Shown here: positions 52,547 to 62,525 of the stretch, piece by piece | How positions within the stretch are numbered: position 1 is the stretch's first letter | Layout: each line of letters begins with the position of its first letter | NCBI RefSeq assembly: GCF_022832375.1 | Contig: NZ_JALHLG010000003.1 | Span: forward strand, 310,001 to 374,000 | DNA from: Novosphingobium beihaiense | GTDB lineage: Bacteria > Pseudomonadota > Alphaproteobacteria > Sphingomonadales > Sphingomonadaceae | Length of the DNA stretch: 64,000 nt | Direction: 5' to 3' | The notes under the pieces: generated by a model | The model's database searches: none | The model's input: only the letters and a program-made list of their open reading frames with translations | Told to the model about the DNA's origin: nothing | Position numbers and translations under genes: made by a program

Positions 52547-55300
52547 TCAAAAGCGGAAGCGAACGCTGCCCTGAAGCGTCCGCGCCAAAGTACGGACACC
52601 AAGCGGCAAGTAGTGCTGGCTGCCATGGTAACGGCGAACATCGTTACCTAGGATATTCGATGCCTCCAGCGAAAGCGTCATGAACGGCACTGGCGTATAG
52701 TTCACCGCGGCGTCCAACTTTTCTGTCGCTGAGTTATAGGGCGAAAAAGTCGCGTCGTTGCCACTCTCCGAATTGATCAGCCAGATACCAAGGCGATACG
52801 AAGAGCGGTAGTTATAAGCGACCCTGGCACTAAACTTGGGCGTATCATAGAACAGCGTTGCGTTTGCCGTCCATTTTGAAGTGCCAACCGAGTCGAACTC
52901 ACCCGGGAAGCTTTCTTCATCGGCATATTCAACGCGTGCCTTCATGATGTGCGATGCGTTCAGGTTCACACCAAAGTTACCCAAGGCTCCCGGCAGGAAG
53001 TCGAAGAACGTCTGGAATGTCCCCTCGATCCCCGCGAAAGTGCCATCACCTACGTTGCGCAGCTGCTCGACATAACCGATCTCCGATCCATACGTGGAAA
53101 GATCTATGCCATACTTCGCCATTTCCTCCGGACCTACGCTTTCGCGGCTATAAAGCAGGAAGCCCGTGGCCTTCTTGTAGTATCCAGCCAGAGAGATCTG
53201 CCCGCCATGGCCGAAGTAGTACTCTGCGCTTACGTCAAACGCCTGTTCGCGTTGAGCCTTAAGGTCCGGATTACCCGCATAGATAACCGGCGGATTTGCA
53301 CGAGTTTCCGCAAAATAGAAAGGACGCGTATCGTAAAAGCCCGGACGACTGACATTCGTCGAGTAAGACAAACGCAACTGAGCCTTCGGCGTAAAATGCA
53401 CGATTGCCGTCGCGCTCGGCAAGATGTCGGAATAATTACCCTTACCCTTGCCACCTTCGACAATATCCTGGTAGCCGTTACTCTCATCCCCAGGCCGGAA
53501 ATTGAAGCTGGTGGAGCTACCCCAAGTATTCTGGTAACGAGCCCCTACCAGGCCATCGACAGGAAAACTGCCAAGCTCGAAGCCGTAGTTCACCATCCCG
53601 TAAAAAGCGAAGTGTTTCTCGTTCGTCTTCCAAGTCTGGCCACGATCGCTAGCAGGATAGACACTGGAGAAGCGCTCAGCACTGCCAGGGTCATTAGCCT
53701 GAACATATTCGCGAATGTTTTCAATATTGGAGAGCACTTCGGCGCCCGGAATGCGATACCACTGCACCGCCGCTCCACCAAGATCAGGACCGACCATGGA
53801 CGCCATGGAGCCACCGGGGAAATCGCTGAGCGGAGCATACTCGCCATCAACGCGCGGGAAACCATCGCGATAGCCGTAATAATTGCTAGCCCGGCGCTGA
53901 TTGAAACGCCCACCCACCTGCAGACTGCGCAGAAAGGAATGCTCACTCACCTGCAAAGTCAGATCAGCCTGAGCGGAAAATTCCTTGTTCTTGGACCCGC
54001 CCCGGTTATCCTGAAAGCGCTCGACGCCATACTGCGACAAGTCATCCAAAGCGAAATCGTTGAACGTTATTGACGGTGCCCCGCCACTATAAATGTCTGA
54101 CGCAAAATCCACCGACACGGATTGCTGCCCGCCGATTTTCCGCATGACTGTATCGACAAAATAATGACCTGTATCTGACCAGTTATACTGTGCCGAGGCA
54201 CTCAACTGAGCGCGGTCGCTATGCCAGTGTGCCTCCAGGTTACTCGTATAGAGATTCGAATGGAAGGTGTTGTACAACGAGTCGATGCCTGCTCCCAATC
54301 CGTTAGGATTGCTGATCGTCACTTCTTTCACCGCCGTGCCGTTAGGCATCATGACGATGTCGCTATAACCATCCGAAGGAGCGAAAGGCATGTCTTGCGC
54401 ATAGAGGCGTTCGGATGAGCGCTTTTCACGCGATCCCACATAGCCGCCTTCCAGGACGAAATCGAGTTTATCGCTAGCACGCCATTGTAGCACCGCGTTC
54501 ACCGACGGTCGGGTAACGTGCCCTTCTTCAATGCCATAGTAGGCCCGATACGGAATTGCGAACTCAGTGTCATCATCCAGCGTCACCCGGAACGGAGACT
54601 CGCTCTCGATGAAATTTTCACGGTATTTGGTCTTTGTCAGAGACGCGTTGATAAGGAAACCGAGTTCACCGATCCCCGTATCGAAGTGGTTTGCGACAAG
54701 CAAACTCCCGTAAGGACTGACCTTCTTAGAAATATCGTCATAGGAACCGCGCAGACTTCCTGCGACCGTCCACCCCCGCTTGAGATCGAACGGGCGGCGA
54801 AGTTCTACATTAACTGTACCAGCAATACTGCCTTCCACCTGATCAGGTGTGCGGGTTTTGTAGACCTCCACCGCTTTGAGCAGTTCAGCTGGAATATCGG
54901 CCAGATTGAGCGAGCGGCCTTCACCAAGGTTGGTATTGTTGCCATTGATGGTGGTCTGAACACCTCCAAGGCCACGAATGGTCACGCCCTGCCCTTCGCC
55001 GCGTTCACGATCAATCTGTACGCCGGTAACGCGCGCAAGTGCTTCAGGAACGTTGTTGTCCGGCAATTTGCCAACGTCTTCTGCGACAACCGCATCGACG
55101 ATCTGCTTGGCGTTTTGCTTTGTAGTCGTGGCAGCCTCGACACTGCCGCGAATGCCGGTAACGACGATGTCGGTCGGCTTCACTTCTTCATGCCCGGACG
55201 ATGACGCTGCCCCGCCTTGCGCCCATGCCGGTGCTGCCACGCTGGCTGCCATTACGGAAACCAGCGCCGTCGAAAGCTTCAAACCCCTTAGATATGTCAT
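52547..55300 (-). CDS. TonB-dependent outer-membrane receptor (TonB-Xanth-Caul type)
   Basis: The 917-residue receptor has a signal peptide ending APAWAQ, a TonB box TDIVVTGIRGS and the subfamily's plug opening NAKQIVDAVVAEDVGKLPDNNVPEALARVTGVQIDR. Many barrel strands follow, ending VRFRF. Receptors of this subfamily usually import sugars, oligosaccharides or glycan-derived ligands. Here the flanking glycosidases and operator suggest arabinosylated or hydroxyproline-rich glycopeptides (inference). Base composition is lower in GC than the neighbours. A -35-like TTGACA (complement of 55383-55388) and an operator copy lie upstream. Confidence 0.93.
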   Translation of the reverse strand: MTYLRGLKLSTALVSVMAASVAAPAWAQGGAASSSGHEEVKPTDIVVTGIRGSVEAATTTKQNAKQIVDAVVAEDVGKLPDNNVPEALARVTGVQIDRERGEGQGVTIRGLGGVQTTINGNNTNLGEGRSLNLADIPAELLKAVEVYKTRTPDQVEGSIAGTVNVELRRPFDLKRGWTVAGSLRGSYDDISKKVSPYGSLLVANHFDTGIGELGFLINASLTKTKYRENFIESESPFRVTLDDDTEFAIPYRAYYGIEEGHVTRPSVNAVLQWRASDKLDFVLEGGYVGSREKRSSERLYAQDMPFAPSDGYSDIVMMPNGTAVKEVTISNPNGLGAGIDSLYNTFHSNLYTSNLEAHWHSDRAQLSASAQYNWSDTGHYFVDTVMRKIGGQQSVSVDFASDIYSGGAPSITFNDFALDDLSQYGVERFQDNRGGSKNKEFSAQADLTLQVSEHSFLRSLQVGGRFNQRRASNYYGYRDGFPRVDGEYAPLSDFPGGSMASMVGPDLGGAAVQWYRIPGAEVLSNIENIREYVQANDPGSAERFSSVYPASDRGQTWKTNEKHFAFYGMVNYGFELGSFPVDGLVGARYQNTWGSSTSFNFRPGDESNGYQDIVEGGKGKGNYSDILPSATAIVHFTPKAQLRLSYSTNVSRPGFYDTRPFYFAETRANPPVIYAGNPDLKAQREQAFDVSAEYYFGHGGQISLAGYYKKATGFLLYSRESVGPEEMAKYGIDLSTYGSEIGYVEQLRNVGDGTFAGIEGTFQTFFDFLPGALGNFGVNLNASHIMKARVEYADEESFPGEFDSVGTSKWTANATLFYDTPKFSARVAYNYRSSYRLGIWLINSESGNDATFSPYNSATEKLDAAVNYTPVPFMTLSLEASNILGNDVRRYHGSQHYLPLGVRTLARTLQGSVRFRF

Positions 55301-55352
55301 GAAAAACCCCCTGTTTTGATCCCCAGCCTCTCGGCTTTATACCCTTAGTTTA

Positions 55353-55366
55353 TATCGTATACGTCC
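55353..55366. promoter_or_regulatory. GntR/FCD-type operator variant before the TonB receptor
   Basis: TATCGTATACGTCC keeps the left half and centre of the operator (CGTATACG) with a degenerate right end. It lies 53 bases upstream of the receptor start, downstream of a TTGACA -35 element on the minus strand, where repression would be effective. Confidence 0.7.
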
Positions 55367-55536
55367 TATGATATCCTATTTCTGTCAAGGTGTTTGTGAC
55401 ACTTCAATGATTTTTTGTATGAGTAATAGAGACCACTAAAATGGCACCCTGAAGCCGCGTGGCAGAGCGCGTACCGGAGGTTCGTGCCCTGCCTGCCACC
55501 TTCACCACATGAAACTAGTGCATTAATTTCATGCCA

Positions 55537-57141
55537 TTACTGGCACGCCTTCACCGGAGCGGAACGCTCGCGAATAATGGGAGGGCGTTCACCGGGCGTC
55601 AGTGCCTCCCATTCCTGCACGGCCAGCCCTGCGTAGCCTTTGCCGTCTGTGGAGGCATTCATCACCGCGCGCAGGCAGCGCGTGGTCACGGCCGGGAACG
55701 AGACCGATTCGAACGATCCCGGCGCCGTACCGTAAGCGCTGGCGCCCGCTACCTGCGTCCAGCCCTTGCCCGCGCCGTCCCAGTATTCGAGATGCCACTG
55801 CGCGGGCGGAGCGACGCCCATGCCCGATCCGGCGGGCTGGTCGTTCCAGAACCAGATGCGCGAGCCATCGATCGTTACCGGCTTGTCCCAGCGGTATTCG
55901 ATCCACTGGCGCGGCGGGTTGCGGGGAGACCAGCTTCCCCACATGTCCGGCGGGAGCGGCGCGGCCTTGGTCACGCCGTCGTTGAGCGACTTGATCCAGT
56001 ATTGCACCGGCACCGGATCGTTGGAGGCCGTGGCCCAGGCCGCCCGCGCGATGTTGCGGGTGGGCGCGAGCGGCGGCTGCGGGCGGCGCGTGGGCACGAC
56101 CTTGCGGATCGCGGGCGGGCTGACGCTGTCATCCCACTCCATCCGGTCCAGCGCGACGCTGCGGCGGAAATGGCCGCCGCCTTTGGCATCGGCGGTGTGA
56201 TAAGCGAGATACCATTGCCCGTGAAACTGCACCGCGCCCGAGTGCGAGGTGGTGGAAGACACCGGCCCCAGCGCCACGCCGCGATACGTCCACGGCCCCA
56301 TTGGCGAAGGCGCGGTGCCATAAGCGATGCAGGCGTGATAGACGGCAGGCGTGCAGTCGGACTTCGGCCCCGCGCGGTTGCCCGCATAGAGCATGTAATA
56401 GGTGCCCTTGCGCTTCATGATCCACGGCGCCTCGAAGAAGCCGGTCAGCCCCTCGATCGCCCGTTCCGGCCCCTTGGGCGTGATCATGTCGCGCGCCAGT
56501 TCCATGCCGCGAAGCTGGCCGAAAGTGCCCCAGTAGATGTAGACGCGGCCATCGTCGTCGATCATCACTGTGGGATCGATGTTCTGGATATCGTTGGCCA
56601 CCGGCACCCGCTGCGAGATGATCGGGCCGGCCGGATGGGCATCGCGCCAGGGGCCGAGCGGGCTGTCCGCCACCGCAACACCGATGGCGAAGCGGTCCTT
56701 GGCATCGCTGTCCTTCTCCAGCACCGGGGCATAGAAGTAATAGCGCCCGTCCGGCCCCGGCACGATTTGTCCGGCATAGGCCCGGCCGGTCCCGGCCCAG
56801 GCAAAGACGTTTTCGGGCCGGGCGATGTCCGAATAATGCGTCCACTTGCCCGAAGCGGGATCGGCCGTCTTCAGCAGCTGCCATTCGCCCATGATGAAAT
56901 CGTTGACGTCCGGCGGCGCCTGATCGCGCCCGGCGAGGATCCACAGCGCCCCGTCCGCAACAAATGGCGCGGGATCGGTCGAGTAATATTCGCCGTCCGC
57001 CAGGATCGGATTGCCCGGCACGGTGACGGCGCGCCCGGCGGGCCGCACCGGCTCGTTCCCGTCCCGCGCGATGCAGCCGGTCGTCATCGCCGCCGTGGCG
57101 GCCAGCGCGGCGGCGAGAGCGGCCCTGTACTTATTCCTCAT
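55537..57141 (-). CDS. GH43-type glycosidase lipoprotein with C-terminal discoidin-like domain (putative arabinofuranosidase)
   Basis: The 534-residue protein has a lipoprotein-like signal (MRNKYRAALAAALAATAAMTTGC). The five-bladed GH43 propeller covers about residues 45-350 with the expected acids: Asp in STDPAPF (base), Asp in NIDPTVMID (pKa modulator) and Glu in FFEAPWI (acid). A C-terminal beta-sandwich (about 370-520, IEYRWDKPVTIDGSRIWFWND) looks like an F5/8-type carbohydrate-binding domain. GH43 enzymes include alpha-L-arabinofuranosidases; extensin arabinan side chains can end in an alpha-linked arabinose. ATG 57141 overlaps the peptidase end by 11 bases. Confidence 0.88.
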   Translation of the reverse strand: MRNKYRAALAAALAATAAMTTGCIARDGNEPVRPAGRAVTVPGNPILADGEYYSTDPAPFVADGALWILAGRDQAPPDVNDFIMGEWQLLKTADPASGKWTHYSDIARPENVFAWAGTGRAYAGQIVPGPDGRYYFYAPVLEKDSDAKDRFAIGVAVADSPLGPWRDAHPAGPIISQRVPVANDIQNIDPTVMIDDDGRVYIYWGTFGQLRGMELARDMITPKGPERAIEGLTGFFEAPWIMKRKGTYYMLYAGNRAGPKSDCTPAVYHACIAYGTAPSPMGPWTYRGVALGPVSSTTSHSGAVQFHGQWYLAYHTADAKGGGHFRRSVALDRMEWDDSVSPPAIRKVVPTRRPQPPLAPTRNIARAAWATASNDPVPVQYWIKSLNDGVTKAAPLPPDMWGSWSPRNPPRQWIEYRWDKPVTIDGSRIWFWNDQPAGSGMGVAPPAQWHLEYWDGAGKGWTQVAGASAYGTAPGSFESVSFPAVTTRCLRAVMNASTDGKGYAGLAVQEWEALTPGERPPIIRERSAPVKACQ

Positions 57142-58945
57142 CGGGATAAGGTCCCTTCCCGCCATCGGCAATCAGTTGGTCCACGCGTTCGTCGATCACG
57201 TCGAGCGGCACGCCGCCCAGTTCGAGCACGGCATCGTGGAACGCGCGGATGTTGAACTTCGGCCCCAGCGCCTTTTCCGCCTTCTTGCGCGCATTCAGAA
57301 ACGCCAGTTCGCCCATGTAGTAGGACAGCGCCTGGCCCGGCCAGGAGATGTAGCGGTCCACCTCGGTCTCGATCTCGTGATCGGACAGCGCGGTGTTGTC
57401 GCGCAGATATTGCTGTGCCTGTTCGCGGCTCCAGCCCATGGTGTGAATGCCGGTATCGACCACGAGCCGCGCCGCGCGCCAGGCCTGATAGCTGAGCATG
57501 CCGAAGCGGTCATAGGGCGTTTCGTACATGTCCATGTCCTCGCCCAGCGCCTCGCAATAGAGCGCCCAGCCCTCGCCATAGGCCGACAGGTACGTGTCGC
57601 GGCGGAACGCGGGCAAGTCCTTGTTCTCGGCCGCGAGCGGCATCTGGAAGGCATGGCCCGGCGCGCTTTCATGCAGCGTCAGCGCGATCTGCGAATAGAA
57701 CGGGCGCGAGGGCAGATCGTAGGTATTGACCAGATAGATGCCCGGCCCGCCCCGGCCGCCGGTGTAGAACGGCGCGATCTCGGCCGGCACCGGCTTGATC
57801 GCGAAACGGCTGCGCGGCAGATGCCCGAAGAACTGCGAGGCCTTGCCGTCGAAGGTCTTGGCGATCCAGGCCGCGCGGTAGAGCAGTTCCTTCGGCGTCT
57901 TGGGATAGAACTGCGGATCGGTGCGCAGGAAGTGCAGGAACGCCTTGAGATCGCCCTTGAACTTCACTTCGCGCATCACGTCGTCCATGCGCCCGCGAAT
58001 GCGCGCAATTTCGGACAGGCCGATCTGGTGGATCTCTTCCGGGCTCATATCCCGCGTGACGTATTCGCGGATTTTCGAGCGGTAATAGGCCTTGCCATCG
58101 GGCAGGTCATAAGCGGCCAGCGTCTTGCGCGCCTGCGGCGCATATTCGCCGCGCATGAAGGCCAGCAGCTTCGCATGCGCGGGAACGACGCTGGAGGCGA
58201 TCAGATCGCGGGCGCGCTGGCGCAGCTTTTCCTCCTCCTCAGCCGGGATCGTATCGGGCAGATCACGAAACGGTTCATAGAACGGCGAAGCCTCGGGCGA
58301 CTTCGCCTCCACCACCAGTTCGATGCCCTTGTCCCGCCCGGCGAGCGTGACTTGCGGGGCGGAGAACCCGCGCTTGAGCCCGGCGCGCATATTGGCGATC
58401 TGCTGATCGTAATAGCGCGGAATCTCGCGCAGCATTTCCAGATAGTTCTCGGCCGCTTCCCGATCGGCCAGCGGCGCGCGCGCCCATTCGGCCAGATCGC
58501 CCCAGAAGCTGGTATCCGCGTTGAAAGGCTTTTCGTAATCGCGGAAACGCTGCGCGGCGAGCAGCGCATCGATCTGGCCCTTGTAGACCGCGAAGTTGAT
58601 GCGGTTCGCGCGCGAAAGCTTGTCCTGCGGGATCGCCGCGAGCTGCTGTTCCACCTGCTCCCAGCGCGCCAGCCGCTCGGCCTGCGCCTTGGGGCCGAGA
58701 TCGGGCAGGACCAGCTTGGGATGGCTGGGCCCGTCTTCGCTCGGCCCGCTTTGATCCACTCGCCATGCATATTCGGACGTATAGATCGCCTCGAAAGCCT
58801 GATCGGCCGTCTGTGCGGCAGCGGGGGCGGTCGATTGCGCCGCGGACGGAGCCCTGGCGGATGCCGGAGCGGGAACGGTGGCAGCGGATACGCCCGCGAA
58901 TGCCGCGCCTGCCATCAGCAGCGCCTGACCAACCGTTTTCTTCAT
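57131..58945 (-). CDS. exported DUF885-family metallopeptidase
   Basis: The 604-residue protein has a signal peptide (MKKTVGQALLMAGAAFAGVSAATVPAPASA). The DUF885 zinc signature is LHESAPGHAFQ (HESxPGH), followed by YGEGWALYCE. Family members are periplasmic peptidases with carboxypeptidase-like activity. ATG 58945 has its own ribosome-binding site, AAGGGGAA, about 6 bases upstream. The reading frame upstream is open without a stop into the Ldh_2-type gene (58946-59974), so read-through would give a 947-residue fusion with an internal signal peptide. Independent initiation here is the more sensible reading. Confidence 0.85.
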   Translation of the reverse strand: MKKTVGQALLMAGAAFAGVSAATVPAPASARAPSAAQSTAPAAAQTADQAFEAIYTSEYAWRVDQSGPSEDGPSHPKLVLPDLGPKAQAERLARWEQVEQQLAAIPQDKLSRANRINFAVYKGQIDALLAAQRFRDYEKPFNADTSFWGDLAEWARAPLADREAAENYLEMLREIPRYYDQQIANMRAGLKRGFSAPQVTLAGRDKGIELVVEAKSPEASPFYEPFRDLPDTIPAEEEEKLRQRARDLIASSVVPAHAKLLAFMRGEYAPQARKTLAAYDLPDGKAYYRSKIREYVTRDMSPEEIHQIGLSEIARIRGRMDDVMREVKFKGDLKAFLHFLRTDPQFYPKTPKELLYRAAWIAKTFDGKASQFFGHLPRSRFAIKPVPAEIAPFYTGGRGGPGIYLVNTYDLPSRPFYSQIALTLHESAPGHAFQMPLAAENKDLPAFRRDTYLSAYGEGWALYCEALGEDMDMYETPYDRFGMLSYQAWRAARLVVDTGIHTMGWSREQAQQYLRDNTALSDHEIETEVDRYISWPGQALSYYMGELAFLNARKKAEKALGPKFNIRAFHDAVLELGGVPLDVIDERVDQLIADGGKGPYPDEE

Positions 58946-59974
58946 AGCGTTTCCCCTTTCGAGAATTGCGAGGATATCCTGATGGAGCTTGGCCGGGATG
59001 CGCAGCCCTTCCACGGCAGAGCGCGCCCGGGCGGCCAGCCTGCGCGAACCGGGCAGGCGTGCGCCCTGATCCTCGATCGCCGCAAACATCTCCTCGGCCC
59101 GGCGCAAGTGCTCTTCCACGCCCGCGCCCAGAAAGCCGGCCGGATCGATCGCCAGAATCAACTCGCCACCGATCGGCGAGCCGCCGCGGCCTTCGTCGGC
59201 CGCCATCGATTCCGCGCTGGTCATGTCGCCGATCAGCGGGCCCGCGATCAGTTCGACCATGGCCGCGAGCGCCGAGCCCTTGTGCGCCCCGAACGTGCGC
59301 ATCGCGCCGTCGAGCACGGCTCTGGCATCGCTGGTCGGCTGTCCGTCCGCGTCATAGCCCCAATCGGGCGGGACAGGCTTGCCCGCGCGGCGGTGCAGTT
59401 CGATCTCGCCGCGCGCCACCGCGCTTGTCGCGAAATCGAACACGAAAGGCGCGCGGCCGGGGCGCGGCCAGCCAAAAGCGATGGGATTGGTGCCGAACAC
59501 CGGCCTGGTGCCGCCTTCCGGCGCGACCCAGGCATGGCTGGGCGTGAAGGCGAAAGCCACCAGCCCCTGCTCCGCCAGCGCCTCGACCTCGGGCCAGAGC
59601 GCGGCGAAATGGACCACATTGTTGAGCGCCAGCGCGGCAATGCCGAACCGGCGCGCCTTTTCCACCAGCAGCGGCATGCCCTGTTCAAACGGAAGCTGGG
59701 CGAAACCACCCTTCCCGTCCACCCGCACCAGCGCGGGGGACGGTTCGCTCACTTCGGGCACGGCATCGGGCACCACCACGCCGCGCTCCACCGAATTGGA
59801 AGCGACCAGCAGGCGGTAAAGCCCGTGCGAGGTGCAGCCGTCCCGCTCGCCCGAGACCATCGTGCGGGCCACCGCCGCCGCATGGGCGGGCGCCAATCCC
59901 CAGGCTTCGAGGACCGTGCGCGCCAGTTCGTCCGCTTCGGCGAGCGACAGGCTTACTTCTTCATTCGAACTCAC
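58946..59974 (-). CDS. Ldh_2-family NAD(P)-dependent oxidoreductase, without its own stop codon
   Basis: About 343 residues form a complete malate/L-lactate dehydrogenase-type (Ldh_2) reductase: early ERDGCTSHGLYRL, FGIAALALNNVVHFAALW, FGTNPIAFGWPRPG, GAHKGSALAAMVELIAGPL and a family-like C-terminal end (IPAKLHQDILAIL). This family includes delta-1-pyrroline-2-carboxylate reductases and ureidoglycolate dehydrogenases, so a role with imine intermediates of (hydroxy)proline is plausible but unproven. It starts with GTG overlapping the GH127 stop as GTGA. No stop follows before the DUF885 start; the TGA of the classical ATGA overlap is present but one base out of frame. Confidence 0.8.
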
Positions 59975-62340
59975 TGGCTGTCGTTCGCCTTGGCCGTGAA
60001 CAGGCGCACGCCGAAGACCGGCCCGGCGGAGCTGCGGTCATGCGGCTCGAAGCGCACCTGCACGCTGCTCTTGCCCCTGGTCAGTGCTTCGGGCAGCGGA
60101 TAGTCGACATCGAAGAACTTGCCCGGCCGGTCCGCATTTAGGCGCTGGGTCGCGATCTTCTGGCCGTCCACGAGAATGTCGAACACGCGCGAACGCTCGC
60201 TGCCCCAATAGCTGGTCTGGAGGACAAGCGGGCCCGGCTTCACTTTCATCGCGAATTCGAAGAAGCCGCCCGAACGGGCATCACGCCCGTTGCGGCCGCG
60301 ATAGGCCGCCGGATAGGAAATCTCCGACGTCAAGTTGTGATCGCGTTCGGGCTGCATTTCGCCCAGATGCATGACATCGATCGAGCGGGCGGCGATGTCC
60401 TTCTGGCGGGCCTGCTCGGCGAGGAACGCGGCCTCTTCCTGCTTCCAGCCGGATTCGGTGAAGCGCTTGAAGTAGACGGCATTGCGCCGGTCGTACTGGC
60501 TGTAGAACGGCACGAACATGAGATCGTCCGGACGCATGACTCCGCTGGTCTGGAACCGGGGCCGATCAGACACGATGGCAGAGAAGGCCTTGAGCGGATT
60601 CTCGCCGACCATGGCGGGCTCCACGCCTTCCCACTCCATTTCCACCGGGCCGAGATCGGCGGCCATGACCATCGGGCCATGCATCACCGAAACCACGTCC
60701 TGCGAACCTTGCGCATTTTCCAGACGCAGCTCCAGCGGCATGTCGATCGAGACCACATCGCCCTGCTTCCAGCGGCGTTCGATCACGGCATAGCCATTGA
60801 CCGGGGTGGACGGCACCGGCGCGCCATTGACCCGGATCGCCGCGCGATTGCCGGCCCAGCCCGGAATGCGCAGCGCCAGCGCGAAACGGCCGTGCTTCAC
60901 GGCATCGAGCGTGAGCGCGATGTCCGAGCGGAAAGGATATTCGGTGGCCAGCGTGAGCGCGACGCCCTTGGCCTTCCACTGCGCCCTGGAGGGAATGTAG
61001 AGATTTACGAAGAGCGTGTCGTCGCCTTCCCAGTAGATGGAATCGCCATGCTTGGCATGGCTTTCCATCCCCGAGCCGACGCAGCACCAGAACGCTTCCT
61101 CGCCCGGCTGCGAATAGCCGCGCGCCGTGCCGCTCATCATCGGCGTCATGTAGGTAAAGCCGCCCGTCGCCGGGTTCTGCGCCGACATGACGTGGTTGAG
61201 ATGCGCGCGCTCGTAATAGTCGAACAAGGCGCCGTCCGGCTGCCAGGAGAAGAGCTGCCGGGTCAGCTTGAGCATGTTGTAGGTGTTGCAGTGCTCGCAC
61301 GTCGATTCGGTGATGTGCTCAGCAATCTTGTCCGGCGCGAAGAAATATTCGCGGTCCGCATTGCCGCCGATCACATAGCTGTGGTGTTTGGTCACGCGCT
61401 CCCAGAAGAAGCGCGCCGCGCGGCCCGGCGCGTCCTGCCCGGTCAGCTCGTGAATACGGCCCAGACCGATCAGCTTGGGCACTTGCGTATTGGCGTGGAA
61501 GTTGGCGAGCTTGTCTTCCTGCGCTTCCAGCGGATCGAGCACGCGGTGGTCGTAGATCCGCTCGGCTACCTTGAGCCAGCGCATGTCTCCGGTGCGCGCG
61601 TAGAGTTCGGCGTAGCTTTCGTTGAGGCCGCCATATTCGCAGTGCAGCAGCTCTTCCATCTGCGCATCGTCGAGCGCGGCGAAGACATTCTCGAAATAGG
61701 CGGCAAAGGCCGTCAGCACTTTCAGCGCGCGGTCATTGCCCCAGCCGCCATGGATATCGAGCAGCCCCGCGAAGATCTTGTGCACGGTGTAGAGCGGCGA
61801 CCACGATCCGTTGAGATCGAACCCGCCCGAGCGAATCACGCCCTTGCGCACTTCCTGAAAGACTTCCTCGCCATCGACGATCTTGCCGTCCTTGGTCTTG
61901 CGGCCGAGCGCGCCGATATAGCCATCGCTGCGCTGCGCCTGGCAAAGCGCCAGTTCCTCGACGATATAGTCGGCGCGGCGGCGGCATTCGGCATGGCCGG
62001 TCTGCTGCCAGGCCAGCACCAGCGCGGTCATGTAATGGCCCAGCGAGTGCCCGGCGATCGTGTCCGATTCCCAGCCGCCGTAGATCGGCGCCTTGGGTTC
62101 GAGCCCGGCATACTTGCGGAAATTGTGCAGGAACCGGTCGGGGCTGAGCGAGAGCAGGTAGTCAACATTGACTTCGACTGCCGTCGCATAGTCCGACGGC
62201 GTCAGGCGCACGTCGGTCAGCGGCAACGGCCGGGCCCGGATCGGCAGCTTGGGCGCGACCACCGCGAAAGCCTTGAAAGGAACGGCACAAATGGCCAGTG
62301 CCGCCACGCCCGTCATCCATTCGCGCCGGTTCGCTTTCAT
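59971..62340 (-). CDS. GH127 beta-L-arabinofuranosidase-type glycosidase
   Basis: The 789-residue protein has an N-terminal signal (about residues 1-27). The alpha/alpha barrel holds the GH127 zinc/cysteine site: ESTCEHC (E349, C351 in this numbering) and WCCVGSGMES (C419, C420). In the studied HypBA1 enzyme of Bifidobacterium a zinc-bound cysteine at this place is the nucleophile. A C-terminal module (about 685-785, RSRVFDILVDGQKIA) of DUF6805 type follows. GH127 releases L-arabinose from beta-linked arabinofuranosides on hydroxyproline. ATG 62340 has AGGAG 8 bases upstream; the open frame beyond it crosses the promoter. First gene of a four-gene leftward operon. Confidence 0.93.
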   Translation of the reverse strand: MKANRREWMTGVAALAICAVPFKAFAVVAPKLPIRARPLPLTDVRLTPSDYATAVEVNVDYLLSLSPDRFLHNFRKYAGLEPKAPIYGGWESDTIAGHSLGHYMTALVLAWQQTGHAECRRRADYIVEELALCQAQRSDGYIGALGRKTKDGKIVDGEEVFQEVRKGVIRSGGFDLNGSWSPLYTVHKIFAGLLDIHGGWGNDRALKVLTAFAAYFENVFAALDDAQMEELLHCEYGGLNESYAELYARTGDMRWLKVAERIYDHRVLDPLEAQEDKLANFHANTQVPKLIGLGRIHELTGQDAPGRAARFFWERVTKHHSYVIGGNADREYFFAPDKIAEHITESTCEHCNTYNMLKLTRQLFSWQPDGALFDYYERAHLNHVMSAQNPATGGFTYMTPMMSGTARGYSQPGEEAFWCCVGSGMESHAKHGDSIYWEGDDTLFVNLYIPSRAQWKAKGVALTLATEYPFRSDIALTLDAVKHGRFALALRIPGWAGNRAAIRVNGAPVPSTPVNGYAVIERRWKQGDVVSIDMPLELRLENAQGSQDVVSVMHGPMVMAADLGPVEMEWEGVEPAMVGENPLKAFSAIVSDRPRFQTSGVMRPDDLMFVPFYSQYDRRNAVYFKRFTESGWKQEEAAFLAEQARQKDIAARSIDVMHLGEMQPERDHNLTSEISYPAAYRGRNGRDARSGGFFEFAMKVKPGPLVLQTSYWGSERSRVFDILVDGQKIATQRLNADRPGKFFDVDYPLPEALTRGKSSVQVRFEPHDRSSAGPVFGVRLFTAKANDSQ

Positions 62341-62359
62341 TTCCAAAACTCCTACAGAA

Positions 62360-62371
62360 TATCGTATACGT
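62360..62371. promoter_or_regulatory. GntR/FCD-type operator variant before GH127
   Basis: TATCGTATACGT keeps ten of the twelve central operator bases. On the minus strand it lies downstream of a -35-like TTGACT (complement of 62397-62402) and 19 bases before the GH127 start, so it sits in the promoter/leader where a repressor would act. Confidence 0.75.
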
Positions 62372-62525
62372 TTATGGATAGGAGTCGGGTTCCCAAAGTC
62401 AATCCCCCTTCGAGGATCGGACTTATGCCCCCATTTGCGCAGCACGGCAGCCGCACCCCCTATCGCCACCCGGATGCCCGTCCGATAAGGCCGGAATATC
62501 CGCAAAGGCAATTACTCAGATTATA

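Noticed and set aside
57011..60103. 1030-residue plus-strand frame opposite the GH43, DUF885 and Ldh_2 genes
   Set aside because: It crosses three recognisable genes and shows no motif of its own.
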